Positions 1-8,742 of a DNA stretch of 64,000 nucleotides are shown here, one piece after another. The notes beneath the pieces were generated by a model. That model saw only the letters and a program-made list of their open reading frames with translations, was not told where the DNA came from and searched no databases. The DNA is taken from positions 1 to 64,000 of the forward strand of contig NZ_JABJVM010000006.1 in NCBI RefSeq assembly GCF_013820765.1, given 5' to 3'. This DNA comes from Paenilisteria rustica (GTDB lineage: Bacteria; Bacillota; Bacilli; Lactobacillales; Listeriaceae). Each line of letters opens with the position of its first letter. Within the stretch, counting starts at the first letter, position 1. A program made the translations under genes and the position numbers.

Positions 1-246
1 AAAAGCAGAATCAGCCCGTTTAACTCCGAAAAAAACTGGAGCGGCCGCAGTAAAAATCCGCTCTTGATTTTTATGAAGGGCGTGAAGTTTTCGAGGAGTT
101 GGCTGATGGAGCTAGATCTAACGAAAAGCAGAATCAGCCCGTTTAACTCCGAAAAAAACTGGAGCGGCCGCAGTAAAAATCCGCTCTTGATTTTTATGAA
201 GGGCGTGAAGTTTTCGAGGAGTTGGCTGATGGAGCTAGATCTAACG
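1..246. repeat. Two tandem 123-bp repeats (module A)
   Basis: Bases 1-123 and 124-246 are near-identical head-to-tail copies. Each copy is an imperfect palindrome. In copy 1, ATCAGCC (10-16) pairs with GGCTGAT (101-107), AACTCC (22-27) pairs with GGAGTT (95-100), and an inner hairpin pairs AAAAATC (52-58) with GATTTTT (66-72) around the loop CGCTCTT. Diverged copies lie at 15506-15630 and, truncated, at 15727-15792. The period is a multiple of three, which leaves an open frame across the repeat, but I see no sign that it is a gene. Confidence 0.9.
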
Positions 247-316
247 AAAAACTTAGCCACCTTAATCCCCAGAAATAAATTTGAATTAAAAATAGGAGGA
301 CACCAAAAAGTATCCC

Positions 317-729
317 CTAGACATCCAACAAAAACCGTCGCGCAATCATCTCTTCCAACTCCGCAAACGTGTACTCATAATCAGCCTTACTTCCCCCATA
401 GGGATCCGCCACATCAAAATCATAAGGGGAAATCAGCTCCGTTTTTTTATTCGGAAACTTATCCACAAGCGACTGCCGGTGTTGTTCTGTCATCACAAAA
501 ATTTTGTCGGCTTCTTCTACTAAGTCACTAGTCAGCAATTTCGCCATATGATATAGGTTGGTAAGCCGTGTTCTTGCAATACTTCTTTTGATTGCATCGA
601 CATCGGTGCGCCTGTCTGTGCCGCAAGTCCAGCTGAACGGATTTCCCATTCTGGCTTGAACCACTGTAACATTTTTTCGGCCATCGGGCTTCGGCATGTA
701 TTTCCCGTGCACACAAATAAAATATTCAT
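317..729 (-). pseudogene. Low-molecular-weight protein-tyrosine (arginine) phosphatase, frameshifted
   Basis: The start at 729 gives MNILFVCTGNTCRSPMAE, which contains the CX5R(S/T) catalytic loop of LMW phosphatases (YwlE/Wzb type). The frame then runs into a stop at 532 shortly after HGLPTY. The expected continuation (HMAKLLTSDLVEEADKIFVMTEQH, then the DPYGG general-acid region with the family's DP) is intact in another frame from about 555 to 317. Removing one TA from the TATATC run near 552-557 restores a single family-like protein of about 136 residues. So this is a 2-bp insertion: either a true inactivation or a sequencing/assembly error. The start overlaps the sua5 stop region, and ywlE-type phosphatases commonly sit next to sua5 (ywlC), as here. 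YwlE is a protein-arginine phosphatase in Bacillus; whether this one acts on tyrosine or arginine is not decided by the sequence. Confidence 0.85.
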
Positions 730-730
730 T

Positions 731-1777
731 CTAGCTTTCCTCACTTTGCTTGATATAATGTCCGCCTGCTGCTTTATCAAGACGATTCATTACCGCTTCC
801 CCAATACCAATTTTCGCAAAAGGTTCGGCGTAAATAAGCGTCACAGGTGTATGGTCAAAATGGCGTAATCGGTCGTATAAACGGTAGGCGATTTCCCCTG
901 GGTAAGCCTTACTTCCGAGACCCATCATATAGTCCGACTTCCGCAACTGTTCCTCTAGCTCATCTGAAACGAGCACACCGACGATTTCTCCGCGTTTTTC
1001 AGCTAGGTCAATCTGTTTTTGGAAAAAAGCCGTATCGCCCTCAATGATTGCCACAGGAGCTTTTGGTGCGTAATGCGTGTATTTCATTCCTGGTGATCTC
1101 GGTGCTTCTTGTTGCGCGACTTCTTTCGCTTCTGAAATAACGGGGCCAATTACCGCCTCTATCTTCTCTTGCGAAACGCCTCCTGGTCGTAAAATCGCTG
1201 GAGTTTCGAGCGTGCAATCAATCACCGTTGATTCGAGACCTACACCAGTTTTCCCGCCAAAGACAATACCCGCAATCCGTCCTGATAAATCTTCCTCCAC
1301 ATGTTCCCCGGATGTCGGACTTGGTTTTCCTGATCGATTCGCACTTGGAGCCGCCACAGGAATTCCAGCTACTGCTAAAAGGCCGAGCGCGATAGGGTGC
1401 TCTGGCATTCGTACACCGACGCTATCCAATCCTGCCGTCACATTTGTAGCTAGTCGACCGGGCTGTAATGGCAAAATGATTGTCAACGGACCTGGCCAAA
1501 ATTCGCGCATGAGTTTTTTTGCGTTGCTCGGGATTTCCTTGACGAATTCATGAATTTGCGACTGATCCGCGATGTGCACGATAAGTGGGTTATCGGATGG
1601 CCTGCCTTTTGCTTCGTATATTTTAGCAACGGCTTGTTCATTTGTAGCGTCTGCGCCAATGCCGTATACCGTTTCAGTAGGAAAAGCCACCGTTTCTCCC
1701 GCTTGTAAAAGTTTCGCAGCCTCGAGATACGTCTGTATTTCATTTTCCTTCGTTATATGCCAAATCTTTGTTTCCAT
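731..1777 (-). CDS. sua5: L-threonylcarbamoyladenylate synthase (Sua5/YwlC)
   Basis: Makes threonylcarbamoyl-AMP from threonine, bicarbonate and ATP, the first step of the t6A37 modification of ANN-decoding tRNAs. At 348 residues it is the long Sua5 form: a YrdC-like catalytic domain (about 10-205) plus a C-terminal Sua5 domain (about 215-345). Visible motifs are FPTETVYGIGA (32-42), KGRPSDNPL (57-65) and PSANRSGKPSPT (144-155). Its stop lies 1 bp from the phosphatase start, so the two are probably cotranscribed. Upstream is a DnaA-box cluster. Confidence 0.95.
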   Translation of the reverse strand: METKIWHITKENEIQTYLEAAKLLQAGETVAFPTETVYGIGADATNEQAVAKIYEAKGRPSDNPLIVHIADQSQIHEFVKEIPSNAKKLMREFWPGPLTIILPLQPGRLATNVTAGLDSVGVRMPEHPIALGLLAVAGIPVAAPSANRSGKPSPTSGEHVEEDLSGRIAGIVFGGKTGVGLESTVIDCTLETPAILRPGGVSQEKIEAVIGPVISEAKEVAQQEAPRSPGMKYTHYAPKAPVAIIEGDTAFFQKQIDLAEKRGEIVGVLVSDELEEQLRKSDYMMGLGSKAYPGEIAYRLYDRLRHFDHTPVTLIYAEPFAKIGIGEAVMNRLDKAAGGHYIKQSEES

Positions 1778-1872
1778 TAGGATTTGCTCCTTTACATTGC
1801 TTTAATCTTATTTTAACGGTTTTGGTGCATTTTTTACAGCCTGAGATTGATTTATTTGAAAAATTGGCTTTC

Positions 1873-2042
1873 ATCCACAAAGTTATCCCCAAACTGTGGA
1901 TAATAACTTTGTCAATGTGGATAACTAATTGTGAACCTGTGGATAATGTGTATAAGTGTGTTGATAACTGGGTTTTAATTATTAAGATTTGATTAAAAAT
2001 ATTTTTTTGCACAAAGTTTTATCCCCAATGCTGTGGATAATT
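1873..2042. promoter_or_regulatory. DnaA-box cluster outside oriC
   Basis: Five exact matches to TGTGNATAA/TTATNCACA lie at 1895-1903, 1916-1924, 1938-1946, 1947-1955 (TGTGTATAA) and 2032-2040. One-mismatch boxes lie near 1872, 1883, 1959 and 2019. All are inside the sua5-prmC intergenic region. In Bacillus subtilis, DnaA binds a few box clusters outside oriC; I recall the ywlC (sua5) upstream region as one of them. A role in titrating DnaA or regulating sua5 is inference. There is no dnaA or dnaN here, so this is not the origin. Confidence 0.8.
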
Positions 2043-2048
2043 AGCCCG

Positions 2049-2085
2049 AATAAAAAAGCACTTCATCCATAGAAATGCTTTTATA
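2049..2085 (-). terminator. Rho-independent terminator after prmC
   Basis: Read on the minus strand, AAAGCATTTC pairs with GAAGTGCTTT around a short loop and is followed by TTTTTA, just past the prmC stop. Confidence 0.7.
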
Positions 2086-2089
2086 TCCG

Positions 2090-2935
2090 CTAGTTATGGC
2101 AAATAACCATCCGATCTTTACCATTGATGTCTTGTTGAATCGTGACGCTTGCCTGTGGAAAACTTTTTTCGAAAAACTGTTTTACAGCGGAACCTTGTGT
2201 GTAACCGATTTCCATGCCAATCCAAAATAGGTTATCCACAATATTTGGCAATTGCTGAATTAGGCGTTCGTAAATCGCTAAACCGTTATTGGGTGCGAAC
2301 AGGGCTAGTTCTGGTTCGTGATCCAGAACGTAATTTGACATCTCCAAGCGTTCACTATCTGCAACATATGGTGGATTTGCTAGAATCATATCGAATTTTT
2401 CACCGGTTTGTTGGAAATAATCTACGAGGTCGCTGTGGATAAATCGGACATCTGTTTTTAAACGGGTATTATTTTGTTCCGCAATTTTGAGAGCTTCCTT
2501 GGAAATATCTGAGCCAGTGACCAAGCACTCAGGAAATGTTGCTTTTAGTGTGATCGGGATAATCCCGCTACCTGTGCAGACATCCAAAATGCGCTGAACT
2601 CTAGCTGGATTTTTTTCGATAAATTTCTCGGCGGCGTAAACAAGCTCTTCGGTTTCTGGACGGGGGATTAGAACACTTGGTGTGACATAAAAATCGCGAC
2701 CATAAAAAGGAGCCACTTCTAAAATATACTGAACTGGCTCCCCATTTATATAACGTGCGAAATCGCTGTCAAACTGGGCCTTTTCGCTCGGACTTAGCTC
2801 TTTACTTGTCGACATCCATAGTTCAGATCGTGTCAGACCAAGTCGCGTTTCAATGATAATTTCTGCTATGTTGAGGTCCAGATCGTGAGCGCCCAGTTCC
2901 GCTTTTGCTTGATGCAAAATTTCGGCGATTGTCAT
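2090..2935 (-). CDS. prmC: Release factor glutamine N5-methyltransferase PrmC
   Basis: Methylates the glutamine of the GGQ motif in RF1 and RF2. The 281-residue protein has an N-terminal helical domain, VLIPRPETEEL (88-98), the SAM-binding loop DVCTGSGIIPI (118-128) and the substrate-binding NPPY (187-190) of N5-glutamine methyltransferases. It starts 1 bp after the prfA stop and is the usual partner of prfA in one transcript. Confidence 0.96.
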   Translation of the reverse strand: MTIAEILHQAKAELGAHDLDLNIAEIIIETRLGLTRSELWMSTSKELSPSEKAQFDSDFARYINGEPVQYILEVAPFYGRDFYVTPSVLIPRPETEELVYAAEKFIEKNPARVQRILDVCTGSGIIPITLKATFPECLVTGSDISKEALKIAEQNNTRLKTDVRFIHSDLVDYFQQTGEKFDMILANPPYVADSERLEMSNYVLDHEPELALFAPNNGLAIYERLIQQLPNIVDNLFWIGMEIGYTQGSAVKQFFEKSFPQASVTIQQDINGKDRMVICHN

Positions 2936-2936
2936 C

Positions 2937-4013
2937 TTACATACCGTCGCTTAGATGATCGAGTCGGCTCGTTTGGTCTTCCATAATAAGCGCGTCGATA
3001 ACTTCATCAAGCTTGCCTTCCATGATTTGATCGAGCTTTTGAATCGTCAAACCAATGCGGTGATCTGTTACACGATTTTGTGGATAATTATACGTCCGAA
3101 TCCGCTCAGAACGGTCACCGGTACCAACCGCAGATTTCCGATGCGTATCATATTCCTCACGTGCTTCACGCTCAAATTTATCAAAAATACGCGCACGCAA
3201 AATTTTCATCGCTTTTTCTTTATTCTTAATTTGAGAACGTTCATCTTGCATCGAAACAACAATCCCCGTCGGAATATGCGTCAAACGTACGGCTGACATC
3301 GTTGTATTAACACTTTGTCCGCCCGCGCCACTTGAAGCAAACGTATCCGTCCGAATTTCGTTATCTTTAATGTCGATTTCCACATCTTCAGCTTCTGGCA
3401 AAATCGCAACCGTTGCCGTCGACGTATGAATTCGACCGCCTGACTCGGTTTCTGGAACGCGCTGTACACGGTGGGCACCATTTTCATATTTTAGGCGAGA
3501 GTAAGCTCCGGCACCGTTAATCAATACGATAATCTCTTTATAACCACCGATTCCCGTCGCGTTTGCTTCCATGACCTCGGCCTTCCAACCGCGAGATTCT
3601 GCATAACGTGAATACATCCGGAATAAGTCGCCAGCAAATAGAGCGGCCTCATCGCCACCCGCAGCTCCGCGAATTTCCATAATAACGTTTTTGTCGTCAT
3701 TTGGGTCTTTTGGAACGAGCAATAGTTTTAAACGCTCCTCTAGTCGGCTTTTCTCTGCTGTTAACTCGTTGAATTCTTCTTTCACCATTTCTTTCATGTC
3801 ATCGTCGAGCTTCTCGTTCATCATCTCACGTGTTTCTGCAAGCCCCTCGGTCACTTCTTTATACTCACGATACGTCTCCACTGTTTCCGAGATGCTCGAT
3901 TGTTCTTTGGAATAGTCTCGTAGCTTTTTCGCGTCACTGACTACGTTCGGGTCGCTCAGCAATTCGTTCAATTCATCATAGCGATCTTCCACCGCTTGTA
4001 AACGATCATACAT
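2937..4013 (-). CDS. prfA: Peptide chain release factor 1
   Basis: Terminates translation at UAA and UAG. The 358-residue protein has the family layout: an N-terminal coiled region, the domain-2 segment [12 protein letters not shown] (187-198) in the usual stop-codon recognition region, and the catalytic GGQ at 231-233 ([11 protein letters not shown]). This is RF1, not the Listeria virulence regulator that shares the symbol prfA. It lies in a tdk-prfA-prmC gene order and is the substrate of the adjacent methyltransferase. Confidence 0.97.
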   Translation of the reverse strand: MYDRLQAVEDRYDELNELLSDPNVVSDAKKLRDYSKEQSSISETVETYREYKEVTEGLAETREMMNEKLDDDMKEMVKEEFNELTAEKSRLEERLKLLLVPKDPNDDKNVIMEIRGAAGGDEAALFAGDLFRMYSRYAESRGWKAEVMEANATGIGGYKEIIVLINGAGAYSRLKYENGAHRVQRVPETESGGRIHTSTATVAILPEAEDVEIDIKDNEIRTDTFASSGAGGQSVNTTMSAVRLTHIPTGIVVSMQDERSQIKNKEKAMKILRARIFDKFEREAREEYDTHRKSAVGTGDRSERIRTYNYPQNRVTDHRIGLTIQKLDQIMEGKLDEVIDALIMEDQTSRLDHLSDGM

Positions 4014-4046
4014 TTAGGTTCACCTCATTTTTTAGTTGTTAAAACG

Positions 4047-4619
4047 TTAAATTGATGGGTTGGCGTGACATTTTCGGCATACTGGATAGTAACGATCGTT
4101 GCCACCAATCATGATTTGGTCGCCTTTATACATTGGTTTTCCTTCTTCATCGACACGTAACACCATCGTCGCTTTCTTCGTGCAAAACCAACAAACTGTC
4201 TTCATTTCCTCGATTTTGTCGGCGTATAGCAATAAATACTTAGAACCTTCGAACAGCTCATTTTGAAAATCGTTTTTTAGCCCATACGCAATGACGGGAA
4301 TGTTAAGTCCATCTGCAATTTGCGCTAACTGTAAAATATGTTTTTTCTCCAAAAATTGCGATTCATCGAGTAATACGCAATATGGTTTGGGATCTATTTT
4401 TGCTACTTCATCGTGCAAATTTGTTGTTGAAAATACTGGTGTTGCCTCACGTTTCAAACCAATACGACTCGAAATAACCCCGACTTGTTCGCGGTCATCG
4501 ATACCAGATGTAAAAATCACGACCGGTTTATTTTGTTCCTCATAATTATGTGCCACTTTTAAAATTTCAATTGTTTTACCGCTATTCATTGACCCATATC
4601 TAAAGAAAAGCTGTGCCAT
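4047..4619 (-). CDS. tdk: Thymidine kinase (type II)
   Basis: Phosphorylates thymidine to dTMP in pyrimidine salvage. I place the start at 4619 ([16 protein letters not shown]) because GAGAGG lies at good spacing upstream; a longer reading from 4643 has no such site. The protein has the Walker A loop GSMNSGKT, the DESQF Walker B/lid-side motif and a C-terminal zinc site made by CWFC and CRKC. About 190 residues is normal for the family. Confidence 0.95.
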   Translation of the reverse strand: MAQLFFRYGSMNSGKTIEILKVAHNYEEQNKPVVIFTSGIDDREQVGVISSRIGLKREATPVFSTTNLHDEVAKIDPKPYCVLLDESQFLEKKHILQLAQIADGLNIPVIAYGLKNDFQNELFEGSKYLLLYADKIEEMKTVCWFCTKKATMVLRVDEEGKPMYKGDQIMIGGNDRYYPVCRKCHANPSI

Positions 4620-4782
4620 TGCCTCAAAACCTCTCATTCCCATGTTAAAAACTCTTTTTCATTCTATCACAGCGCGTAATTTGGGACAACAGGTATTGTT
4701 TTGAAGAATGTCTGAAAGTAGCAATAGTCGCATTCTAAAGGTGATTTTCTATGTAGCTTTCTTACATGCGCATGACAAAAAA

Positions 4783-4821
4783 ACTACAAGTAAAGCGCAA
4801 AAACGATACTTTACTTGTAGT
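4783..4821 (-). terminator. Terminator of the threonine operon
   Basis: A 13-bp perfect stem (ACTACAAGTAAAG / CTTTACTTGTAGT) is followed on the minus strand by seven T residues. It begins about 5 bases past the thrB stop. Confidence 0.9.
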
Positions 4822-4825
4822 TATT

Positions 4826-5695
4826 TCATGAGAATATCGTCGAGCCGTTTCCTTCTACGTTTAGCGAAAGAACTGTCGCTGTTTGATCGAATTCTTTCAT
4901 GACCTGGATTAGATTCTCGCTTTCTGACTTTGGAGCGAAGATCAGAATCGTTGGACCTGCTCCACTCAAACATGCCGCGTAAGCACCATTTTCCTTCGTC
5001 AATGCACGCAATGGCGCCAAATGTGGTACGAGTTTTGCACGGTATTTCTCATGCCATAAATCGCGCTCCATCATGTCACCCGCTAATTTCAGATCATTTT
5101 GCAAAAGCGCTGCGATCATCACATTAGCGATACTGCTTGCTTTGACTGCCTCTTTATAGGGAAGCTGGTCTGGCAAAACACCGCGACTTTCGCTCGTTAG
5201 CAGTACTTCTTGCGGAATAAACGCGAGCAGGGCACAGTCTGGGAAAAGGTGCCGAACGTAAAAATCTTCGCCATCCAATTTTGCACCAACGACAAAATTA
5301 CCGAGTACTGCTGGGGCAACGTTATCTGGATGGCCTTCGATTTCCGCGGCAATCTCCACCTTGCGTTCTGGCGTCAACTCCAAATTCGCGAGTATATTCG
5401 CAAGCTCGATGCCTGCCACCACGGCCGCCGAACTACTTCCAAGTCCGCGCGCCGCCGGGATATCGCAGAGCATTTTCAAGTTGTGCGGTTCAAGATTTGG
5501 CGCGATGCTAAGCGCGGTTTCGACAATGACGTTCGTTGCGTCCATCGGGATTCCGTCACCTAAATCATGCGCGATATGCCATTCTTTTGCTGGTTCTAAA
5601 ACTTCTAGCGTTAAATAAAGCGATAACGCAAGGCCGCACGAATCAAAGCCTGGTCCAAGATTCGCTGTTGTAGCCGGAACTTGGATTCTAATCAT
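4826..5695 (-). CDS. thrB: Homoserine kinase
   Basis: Phosphorylates homoserine with ATP, the step before threonine synthase. It is a GHMP kinase of 289 residues, with the N-terminal substrate segment [14 protein letters not shown] and the phosphate loop [12 protein letters not shown] (80-91), plus the C-terminal GHMP glycine-rich segment [12 protein letters not shown]. The start overlaps the thrC stop by 4 bp (ATGA-type), indicating translational coupling. Last gene of hom-thrC-thrB. Confidence 0.96.
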   Translation of the reverse strand: MIRIQVPATTANLGPGFDSCGLALSLYLTLEVLEPAKEWHIAHDLGDGIPMDATNVIVETALSIAPNLEPHNLKMLCDIPAARGLGSSSAAVVAGIELANILANLELTPERKVEIAAEIEGHPDNVAPAVLGNFVVGAKLDGEDFYVRHLFPDCALLAFIPQEVLLTSESRGVLPDQLPYKEAVKASSIANVMIAALLQNDLKLAGDMMERDLWHEKYRAKLVPHLAPLRALTKENGAYAACLSGAGPTILIFAPKSESENLIQVMKEFDQTATVLSLNVEGNGSTIFS

Positions 5696-6753
5696 TTCGT
5701 CACGCCTCCACGCAAGTATTCACGCATTGCGTCCACGCCTTCCACGTGGGAAATTGGAACTTCATGCACGCTCATCGCCGTATCAGGGTCTTTCAAACCG
5801 TTTCCAGTGAACACACACACGACTGTTTCGCCTTGTTTGATCGCGCCACTTTTCACGTGTTGAATCACGCCAGCAAGCGATGCCGCCGAGCCTGGTTCAA
5901 TGAAGACACCATCTTGCGCTGCGACTTTTTTATAGGCATTCACAATCTCGTCGTCTGTTACAGAATGAATATATCCCTGCGATTCGTCACGCGCCGCCTC
6001 AGCCAATCCCCAACTTGCTGGATTACCAATTCGAATCGCCGTCGCAATCGTCTCAGGATTCTTAATTGGCGCGCCTTGAACGATTGCCGCAGCACCTTCC
6101 GCTTCAAAACCGTGCATCCGCGGTAAGCCAACGCCAAAATGACCGTCCCATTCTTTGAAACCTTTCCAGTATGCCGAAATATTTCCTGCGTTTCCAACCG
6201 GGATTGCCAGCACGTCTGGTGATTTACCACCTAATTGTTCGCAAATCTCGAACGCCGCTGTTTTTTGGCCTTCTAAACGATACGGATTCACCGAGTTAAC
6301 AAGTGCCACGGCTTCCGTTTCCGCAAGCTCACGAACCGCGTCCAAAGCTTCATCAAAGTTCCCCTGAATCGCGATGATATCCGCGCCATACATCACGGCC
6401 TGCGCCAACTTACCAAGCGCCACTTTGCCATCTGGAATCACCACATAAGCCTTCATTCCAGCACGAGTCGCGTACGCAGCAGCAGCCGCCGACGTGTTTC
6501 CAGTAGAAGCACAAATAACCGCCGTCGCGCCCTCTTCCTTCGCCTTCGCAACTGCCATCACCATACCGCGATCCTTAAACGATCCCGTCGGATTCAAGCC
6601 TTCATATTTTCCATATAACGTCACGCCAAGTTCCTTCGACAAATTTGGCAACGGAATCAGCGGTGTATTCCCTTCAGCCAAGCCAATCAGCGGTGTTTTA
6701 TCAGTGATCGGTAAATAGTCCTTATAACGTTTCAATAATCCTTCATACATCAT
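5692..6753 (-). CDS. thrC: Threonine synthase
   Basis: Converts O-phosphohomoserine to threonine with pyridoxal phosphate. The PLP lysine is in [11 protein letters not shown] (Lys60 from the annotated start), and the phosphate-binding loop is [12 protein letters not shown]. At 353 residues it is the short bacterial class. It starts directly after the hom stop. The first codons are ATG ATG; either may be used. Confidence 0.96.
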   Translation of the reverse strand: MMYEGLLKRYKDYLPITDKTPLIGLAEGNTPLIPLPNLSKELGVTLYGKYEGLNPTGSFKDRGMVMAVAKAKEEGATAVICASTGNTSAAAAAYATRAGMKAYVVIPDGKVALGKLAQAVMYGADIIAIQGNFDEALDAVRELAETEAVALVNSVNPYRLEGQKTAAFEICEQLGGKSPDVLAIPVGNAGNISAYWKGFKEWDGHFGVGLPRMHGFEAEGAAAIVQGAPIKNPETIATAIRIGNPASWGLAEAARDESQGYIHSVTDDEIVNAYKKVAAQDGVFIEPGSAASLAGVIQHVKSGAIKQGETVVCVFTGNGLKDPDTAMSVHEVPISHVEGVDAMREYLRGGVTK

Positions 6754-8040
6754 TTATCCCTCCACAACTTGATATTTCGCTTCGACTTGCATTTGCGGTT
6801 CCAGCTTCACTTTTTCAATCGCTTGTTCCAGTTGCGCCTTGCTCGTCACATGCGTCACCACAACAACCGTCGCCGTAAACTCGTCCAGCGGTTCTTGCAA
6901 AATTTTATCAAAACCAACGCCCGCTTCCGCAAAAATCTGCGTTAACTTAAGGAACGTTCCAGTTTTATCATCCATGACAATCCGCAAATAATATTTCGAG
7001 AAAATTTCTTCTGGAACGGTTTGTTTCGTGTCATGTTTATAACTATTGAATGCATTGCCATTTGTGCCTAACTTGCTGTTTTTCGCGACCGTAATAATAT
7101 CGCTGACCACACTCGTCGCCGTCGGTAATTCACCAGCACCCGGCCCGTAATACATCGTTTCACCAGCCGCGGCACCCGTTACAAACACCGCATTATTCTC
7201 GTTGTTCACGCCCGCCATCGGATGGTATTTCGGCAAGAGTACAGGCCCAACACTAACAGCAACCGAACCGTTCTTCTCTTCCGCCGTGCCGACCAATTTA
7301 ATCACGTATTTCAACTGCTCCGCAACTTCCATATCACGCGGCGCAATCCCGCGAATTCCAACCGTATCCACGTCTGCCAAATCGACATTCATTCCAAATG
7401 CCAACCGCGTTAAAATGACCATTTTGCGAGCCGCATCGATTCCGTCCACATCATTCGTTGGATCAGATTCTGCAAACCCTAAGTCCTGCGCCTCTTTCAA
7501 AACATCCTCATAATCCCGCTTCTCCGTCTTCATTTTTGTCAACATGAAGTTCGTCGTACCGTTCACGATTCCCATAACTTTCTGGATTTTATCAGCCGCA
7601 AGCCCGTTCACAATCGTCCGCAAAATCGGGATTCCGCCAGCAACACTCGCTTCATAGAATAAATCACATTGGTTCGCCTGTGCCACAGCAATTAGTTCAT
7701 CCCCATGTAACGCAATTAAATCCTTATTCGCCGTTACCACATGTTTCCCAGCTTTCAATGCTTGTAAAACATACTCGCGCGCCGGTTCGATGCTTCCCAT
7801 AACTTCCACAACCACCGAAATGGCTGGATCATCTAAAATGTCAGAAGGTTCCGTGGTCAAGCTAAATCCTTTCGTCTCGTAACGACGATTCTTTTCTAAG
7901 TCGCGTACGAGCACCGTTTTGACGCTCACTTGGTAGCCGGTCATTTGACTAATTTTCTCCGCATGCTCTTCTAAAATGTGAATGACACCACTACCAACTG
8001 TTCCAAATCCTAAAATTCCAACTTCTAATTTCGCTTCCAC
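6754..8040 (-). CDS. hom: Homoserine dehydrogenase
   Basis: Reduces aspartate semialdehyde to homoserine. The 428-residue protein has an NAD(P)-binding loop GILGFGTVGSGV (8-19), the catalytic segment with GGIPILRTIVNGL, and a C-terminal ACT domain (about 350-428), the usual site of threonine feedback. The start is GTG, chosen because GGAGG lies 7 nt upstream. First gene of the threonine operon. Confidence 0.96.
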   Translation of the reverse strand: MEAKLEVGILGFGTVGSGVIHILEEHAEKISQMTGYQVSVKTVLVRDLEKNRRYETKGFSLTTEPSDILDDPAISVVVEVMGSIEPAREYVLQALKAGKHVVTANKDLIALHGDELIAVAQANQCDLFYEASVAGGIPILRTIVNGLAADKIQKVMGIVNGTTNFMLTKMKTEKRDYEDVLKEAQDLGFAESDPTNDVDGIDAARKMVILTRLAFGMNVDLADVDTVGIRGIAPRDMEVAEQLKYVIKLVGTAEEKNGSVAVSVGPVLLPKYHPMAGVNNENNAVFVTGAAAGETMYYGPGAGELPTATSVVSDIITVAKNSKLGTNGNAFNSYKHDTKQTVPEEIFSKYYLRIVMDDKTGTFLKLTQIFAEAGVGFDKILQEPLDEFTATVVVVTHVTSKAQLEQAIEKVKLEPQMQVEAKYQVVEG

Positions 8041-8080
8041 TTGTCAACCTCCTCAGTTATAAAACCATGTAATTATGCTT

Positions 8081-8109
8081 ATTATACGCAATTTCCCATC
8101 ATAAAGCAA
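8081..8109 (-). promoter_or_regulatory. SigA-type promoter of hom-thrC-thrB
   Basis: On the minus strand, TTGCTT (8109-8104) and TATAAT (8086-8081) are separated by exactly 17 bp, about 40 bases before the hom start. I see no T-box or other threonine-sensing leader in the short untranslated region. Confidence 0.75.
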
Positions 8110-8221
8110 AGGATTATTTGACATATCAGAATATTCATTTAGGACAATGTTCACAAGAATATCACATCTAGAATGAAAAACGTGTAAAAGACTGCTTAGA
8201 TTTTCTTTTTAACTTAGATGC

Positions 8222-8276
8222 TTGACAGTTAGAATCCTATCTATTATAATCATTTTATCAAGTTAGAATTCTAACT
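8222..8276 (+). promoter_or_regulatory. Promoter with two MarR-type operators
   Basis: TTGACA (8222-8227), a 17-bp spacer and TATAAT (8245-8250) form a near-consensus promoter. The perfect palindrome AGTTAGAATTCTAACT lies at 8261-8276, and a second imperfect copy (AGTTAGAATCCTATCT, 8227-8242) fills the spacer. The centres are 34 bp apart, about three helical turns on one face. Autorepression by the MarR protein encoded just downstream is the obvious inference. Confidence 0.85.
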
Positions 8277-8294
8277 ATAAGGAGTCGAATTAAA

Positions 8295-8726
8295 ATGACC
8301 AAACAACCACTAAATACCCCTTATTCCGATTTATTCCGCGGAGTTGGGATGAAAATCAAGATGAATGCCGATGCTAGGCTTCGCGAATTAGACCTCAACG
8401 GCCAGCAAGGACGCATGATTGGCTATATTTATGAGAACCAAGAACGCGGCGTTATTCAAAAAGATCTCGCCACACAATTCAACCGCAAAGGCGCCAGCAT
8501 CACGAGCATGCTGCAAGGCCTCGAAAAAAAAGGGTACATCAAACGCGTCGTTCCAAAAGATAACGAACGTCAAAAGAATATTTATGTCTTAGATAAAGGC
8601 GTGGCGTTAATAGAAGAATTCAATACCATTTTTGCAGAAATCGAGAGCAGTATCACAAAATCCCTCACCGCTACCGAAGCCGAACAATTAAAATCACTTT
8701 TAACAAAAGTAAGTAACAACCTATAA
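8295..8726 (+). CDS. MarR-family transcriptional regulator
   Basis: A 143-residue winged-helix protein. The recognition region is QKDLATQFNRKGASITSMLQ, followed by the wing GYIKRVVPKDNERQK with the family's D-x-R. It lies 19 bases after an operator palindrome and 16 bases before a MATE efflux gene on the same strand, so it most likely represses both itself and the pump and is released by a small ligand. The ligand is not shown by the sequence. The pair faces away from the threonine operon. Confidence 0.92.
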   Translation: MTKQPLNTPYSDLFRGVGMKIKMNADARLRELDLNGQQGRMIGYIYENQERGVIQKDLATQFNRKGASITSMLQGLEKKGYIKRVVPKDNERQKNIYVLDKGVALIEEFNTIFAEIESSITKSLTATEAEQLKSLLTKVSNNL

Positions 8727-8742
8727 GGAAGAAGGAAAGAAC

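Noticed and set aside
1-246. CRISPR-like array
   Set aside because: Two 123-bp copies without unique spacers are not a CRISPR. No cas genes are in the window.
64-531. Plus-strand frame of 155 codons over the tandem repeat
   Set aside because: It exists because the 123-bp repeat is a multiple of three. It has no ribosome-binding site and its second half is antisense to the phosphatase gene.
1740-2012. Minus-strand frame through the DnaA-box cluster
   Set aside because: Composition comes from the TGTGGATAA repeats, and there is no ribosome-binding site.
1873-2042. Replication origin
   Set aside because: DnaA boxes are present, but dnaA and dnaN are not adjacent and there is no clear unwinding element.
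2937-4013. PrfA virulence regulator
   Set aside because: The gene is release factor 1, with the GGQ motif. It only shares a symbol with the Listeria regulator.
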